Positions 61,771 through 64,000 of a stretch of DNA of 64,000 nucleotides are shown piece after piece (the first letter of the stretch is position 1; each line of letters begins with the position of its first letter). The position numbers were made by a program, and so were the translations under genes. Location of the stretch: contig NZ_JAARZJ010000014.1 in the NCBI RefSeq assembly GCF_014229245.1, positions 19,010 to 83,009 on the forward strand. Reading direction: 5' to 3'. This stretch comes from Listeria farberi (GTDB lineage: Bacteria; Bacillota; Bacilli; Lactobacillales; Listeriaceae). Under the pieces are notes generated by a model that did not search any database, was not told where the DNA came from, and was given only the letters and a program-made list of their open reading frames with translations.

Positions 61771-62214
61771 ATGTACAGTAATAGGAAAGAGAAGATTGTT
61801 TTTACACTTATTATGTGTTCTTTAATGATTTTATGCATGAGCTCTTATAATATCTTTCTTGAAAATGGTATTGGTACAGATTCTTTATTAATTATATTAA
61901 AAGCGTTTGTTCCGTTTCTTTTTATTGGATTTTTATTAGACTTTTTTGTTGTCGGAAAAATTGCGAATCGTCTGCACGCCCTTTTGGTAAGGGAAGATGC
62001 TTCGAAATTTAAAAAGATCATTATGATGCAATTATTAATGGTGACATTTATGTGTGTGCTTATGTCGACACTTAGCCTGATTGTGAACCAAGGCGAATGG
62101 AGTTATTTAGGCATTCTTATTTTACGCAATTATTTTGTGGCTTTATTTTTGCAAATTGTTGTCGTGTCACCATTTGTGCGATTAATTAGTCCGCGAATTT
62201 TTGCTCTTTTGTAA
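61771..62214 (+). CDS. DUF2798 membrane protein
   Basis: 147 residues, four hydrophobic segments in two similar halves (EKIVFTLIMCSLMILCMSSY and MMQLLMVTFMCVLMSTLSLI). This internal duplication is the DUF2798 pattern. Function unknown. GGAGGTG lies upstream. Confidence 0.78.
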   Translation: MYSNRKEKIVFTLIMCSLMILCMSSYNIFLENGIGTDSLLIILKAFVPFLFIGFLLDFFVVGKIANRLHALLVREDASKFKKIIMMQLLMVTFMCVLMSTLSLIVNQGEWSYLGILILRNYFVALFLQIVVVSPFVRLISPRIFALL

Positions 62215-62221
62215 AAAATGA

Positions 62222-62259
62222 AAAACGCTTAGTCGAGTTTAAGCCCGACTAAGCGTTTT
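62222..62259. terminator. Bidirectional terminator, DUF2798 / SulP
   Basis: A perfect 14-bp stem AAAACGCTTAGTCG / CGACTAAGCGTTTT. Confidence 0.9.
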
Positions 62260-62260
62260 G

Positions 62261-63922
62261 TTATTTATTTTTAGCATTATAGGCATCGAGCGCGTCTTCC
62301 ACGGTTTTTTTCGTATAGCCGTTATCGATAAGGTAGCCAAGATCGTGTTTTCTAAAGCTGGTTTTCAAATGATCAATGAGGTCAGCAAAGTAATATTCAA
62401 TGCCTTTGTCATCAAGCCACTTTAGCAAGTCTTTCATTGATTCTGTAGCAGTTGTATCGATATTGATAATCGCACTTGCTTCAAAAATGACTAGTTTTGT
62501 ATCATCTTGGACTGCTTCTTTTAAACCGTCTGCGAATTTGTTAAAGTTTCCAAAAAATAGCGATGCGCTGTATCGATAAATAACAACATTTGGAATTGGT
62601 TTTGCTTCTGGTTTACGTTTTAAATCGAAATAACCGTGGCGTCCTTCGATTACTCCAAGAATCGCAATCGGTGATTTCATCGAACGACTTACTACGTTAA
62701 TGAATGATAGGAAAATCCCAAGTAGTACCCCGAAAATAACGCCAACTAAAAGGGTACCAAGTGCTGCAACAATCCAAACAGTTGCTTCACGACGGGAAAC
62801 CTTGAATAAACCTTTTAACACATCTACATCAATAATACCTACAAGAGCAGCGAATACGATACCAGAAAGAACTGGTTGCGGCATATAGTAAAGTAAGCCA
62901 CTTAAGAAGGCAACGATTAGCGCAATAATGGTCGCAGCAACGATAGAAACCATTTGCGTTTTACCACGAAATTGCTCATTAGCAGCAGTTCTAGATACAC
63001 TGGCGCTAGCGGGAGGGCAACCAGAAAAGGCTGCAACAAAATTTGAAATTCCATAAGCGAACAGCTCACGATTATCATCAATTGTATATTTATTTCTCAT
63101 TGCAAAACTCTCACTTGGTAGTAGCGAACCAGCAAAGGTAGCGATAGCACAAACCAAACCACCACCGATTGCAAGTGCCCATGAGCTAGCTCCAAAATCG
63201 GGAAGCGCAAGTGACGGGAATCCCACTGGAATCTTACCAACAATATCTACATTATATTGGTCTAACTTAAAGAAATAAGCTGCCATTGTTCCGAGTACTA
63301 AAACAACAAGCGACATTGGGATTTTTGGAATTACTTTTTTACAAGTTATAACAATAATTACTGTAACAACACCCATGGCAAATGAAATCCAATTGGACTG
63401 GAAAAATTGACCAAAAATAATGCCTAAACTAGAAAAGAAACTATCTCCACTTTCTTTTAGTCCCATTATTTTGGGGATTTGCCCCATAATAATGGAAACA
63501 CTTAGTCCTGAAATGAACCCACTTAAAACTGGAGCAGATATGTATTTTGCAAAACGTCCTAATTTTAAGACGGAGAAAAGTACTAAAAAGGCTGCACAAA
63601 AAAATGCGAGAATTGGAGCTAGTGTGATGGCTTCTTTGGACCCCGCTGCAAGTCCAGCTGTACCTAAAATAATTGACCCAGTAATGGCGCTAGCTGTCGC
63701 ATCTATCCCAAATATTAATTGCGGCGAACTGGCAAAAATAACATAAGCAATAACCGGCAAAAAAGATGCATATAATCCATAGATGGGCGGAAGTCCTGCT
63801 ACTTGTGCGTATCCCATTGCAACAGGAATTGTCAGTGCAGCAACCCCGACGCCTGAAATAACATCATTTCGTAAATAGGATGCTTTATACCCATTTAATG
63901 AAAGCAAGATGTGTTTAAACAT
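62261..63922 (-). CDS. SulP-family anion transporter with STAS domain
   Basis: 553 residues. The membrane part starts DVISGVGVAALTIPVAMGYA, has AGLPPIYGLYASFLPVIAY and later SGCPPASASVSRTAANEQFRG-type SulP motifs. The C-terminal STAS domain (about 430-545) has KLVIFEASAIINIDTTATES. It imports sulfate, bicarbonate or another anion. The start ATG has AGGGAGG upstream. It lies at the right end of the window. Confidence 0.88.
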   Translation of the reverse strand: MFKHILLSLNGYKASYLRNDVISGVGVAALTIPVAMGYAQVAGLPPIYGLYASFLPVIAYVIFASSPQLIFGIDATASAITGSIILGTAGLAAGSKEAITLAPILAFFCAAFLVLFSVLKLGRFAKYISAPVLSGFISGLSVSIIMGQIPKIMGLKESGDSFFSSLGIIFGQFFQSNWISFAMGVVTVIIVITCKKVIPKIPMSLVVLVLGTMAAYFFKLDQYNVDIVGKIPVGFPSLALPDFGASSWALAIGGGLVCAIATFAGSLLPSESFAMRNKYTIDDNRELFAYGISNFVAAFSGCPPASASVSRTAANEQFRGKTQMVSIVAATIIALIVAFLSGLLYYMPQPVLSGIVFAALVGIIDVDVLKGLFKVSRREATVWIVAALGTLLVGVIFGVLLGIFLSFINVVSRSMKSPIAILGVIEGRHGYFDLKRKPEAKPIPNVVIYRYSASLFFGNFNKFADGLKEAVQDDTKLVIFEASAIINIDTTATESMKDLLKWLDDKGIEYYFADLIDHLKTSFRKHDLGYLIDNGYTKKTVEDALDAYNAKNK

Positions 63923-64000
63923 AAGTTCCTCCCTTTAAAACATAGTAATTTTTCTTTTGTAACATTAATTAAATCTTATACTATTTACCCTATTATAAGT

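Overview
The window is low-GC Firmicute DNA from Listeria, most likely L. monocytogenes or a very close sensu stricto species. The evidence is the gene order: rlmN, IsdG-type monooxygenase, cysteine-free L32, NUDIX, LysR / old-yellow-enzyme / aroE / aroD, a Gat-type PTS operon, a second prs, a cas-less CRISPR (rliB position), an LPXTG internalin, MFS, ROK, GH4, RpiR and SulP. The species call is from memory of Listeria gene order and was not searched.

Layout. 1-1946 is a DUF58/MoxR pair on the minus strand, cut by the window start. 2102-7757 is a catabolic cassette: a PucR-type regulator, an NCS1 permease, a DUF917 protein and a hydantoinase/oxoprolinase-like protein. 7835-17560 is an accessory region built from type VII secretion LXG polymorphic-toxin parts. 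It holds one nearly complete locus (DUF3130-like gene with a nonsense codon, DUF3958-like adaptor, LXG toxin with a nuclease-like tip, Imm70-like immunity). A 5'-deleted second LXG copy follows, then a series of orphan toxin tips and immunity genes. Part of it is an island bounded by 46-bp direct repeats between a divergent HD-domain gene and a TetR gene.

17652-31222 is mostly core: TetR/oleate hydratase, rlmN, a Fur-controlled isdG-like gene, nitroreductase, L32, NUDIX, the LysR-divergent shikimate/quinate cluster, a GDSL esterase and an EamA transporter preceded by a promoter-structured RNA-terminator unit. 31388-40144 is one long operon for an unidentified pentitol, hexitol or rare sugar. 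It encodes rpiB, two epimerases, a transaldolase-like protein, a PRD/EIIB/EIIA regulator, a SIS isomerase, PTS EIIA/B/C and a zinc dehydrogenase. prs2, which would turn ribose-5-phosphate into PRPP, comes directly after.

41464-41815 is a 6-repeat CRISPR without cas genes. 48023-56218 is a type I-B CRISPR-Cas locus. Its interference genes (cas6-cas8b-cas7-cas5-cas3) are intact, but in its adaptation module cas4 is missing, cas1 is reduced to its C-terminal third and cas2 is intact. Its 18-repeat array shares leader motifs with the cas-less array and contains pairs of spacers that hit the same target region. Between the two arrays lie an internalin-like LPXTG protein, UspA and a histidine-phosphatase lipoprotein. 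The lipoprotein's leader carries a BglG/LicT-type RAT antiterminator and a cre site. The window ends with DUF1304, an MFS pump, a ROK regulator, a GH4 glycosidase, an RpiR regulator, a DUF2798 protein and a SulP transporter.
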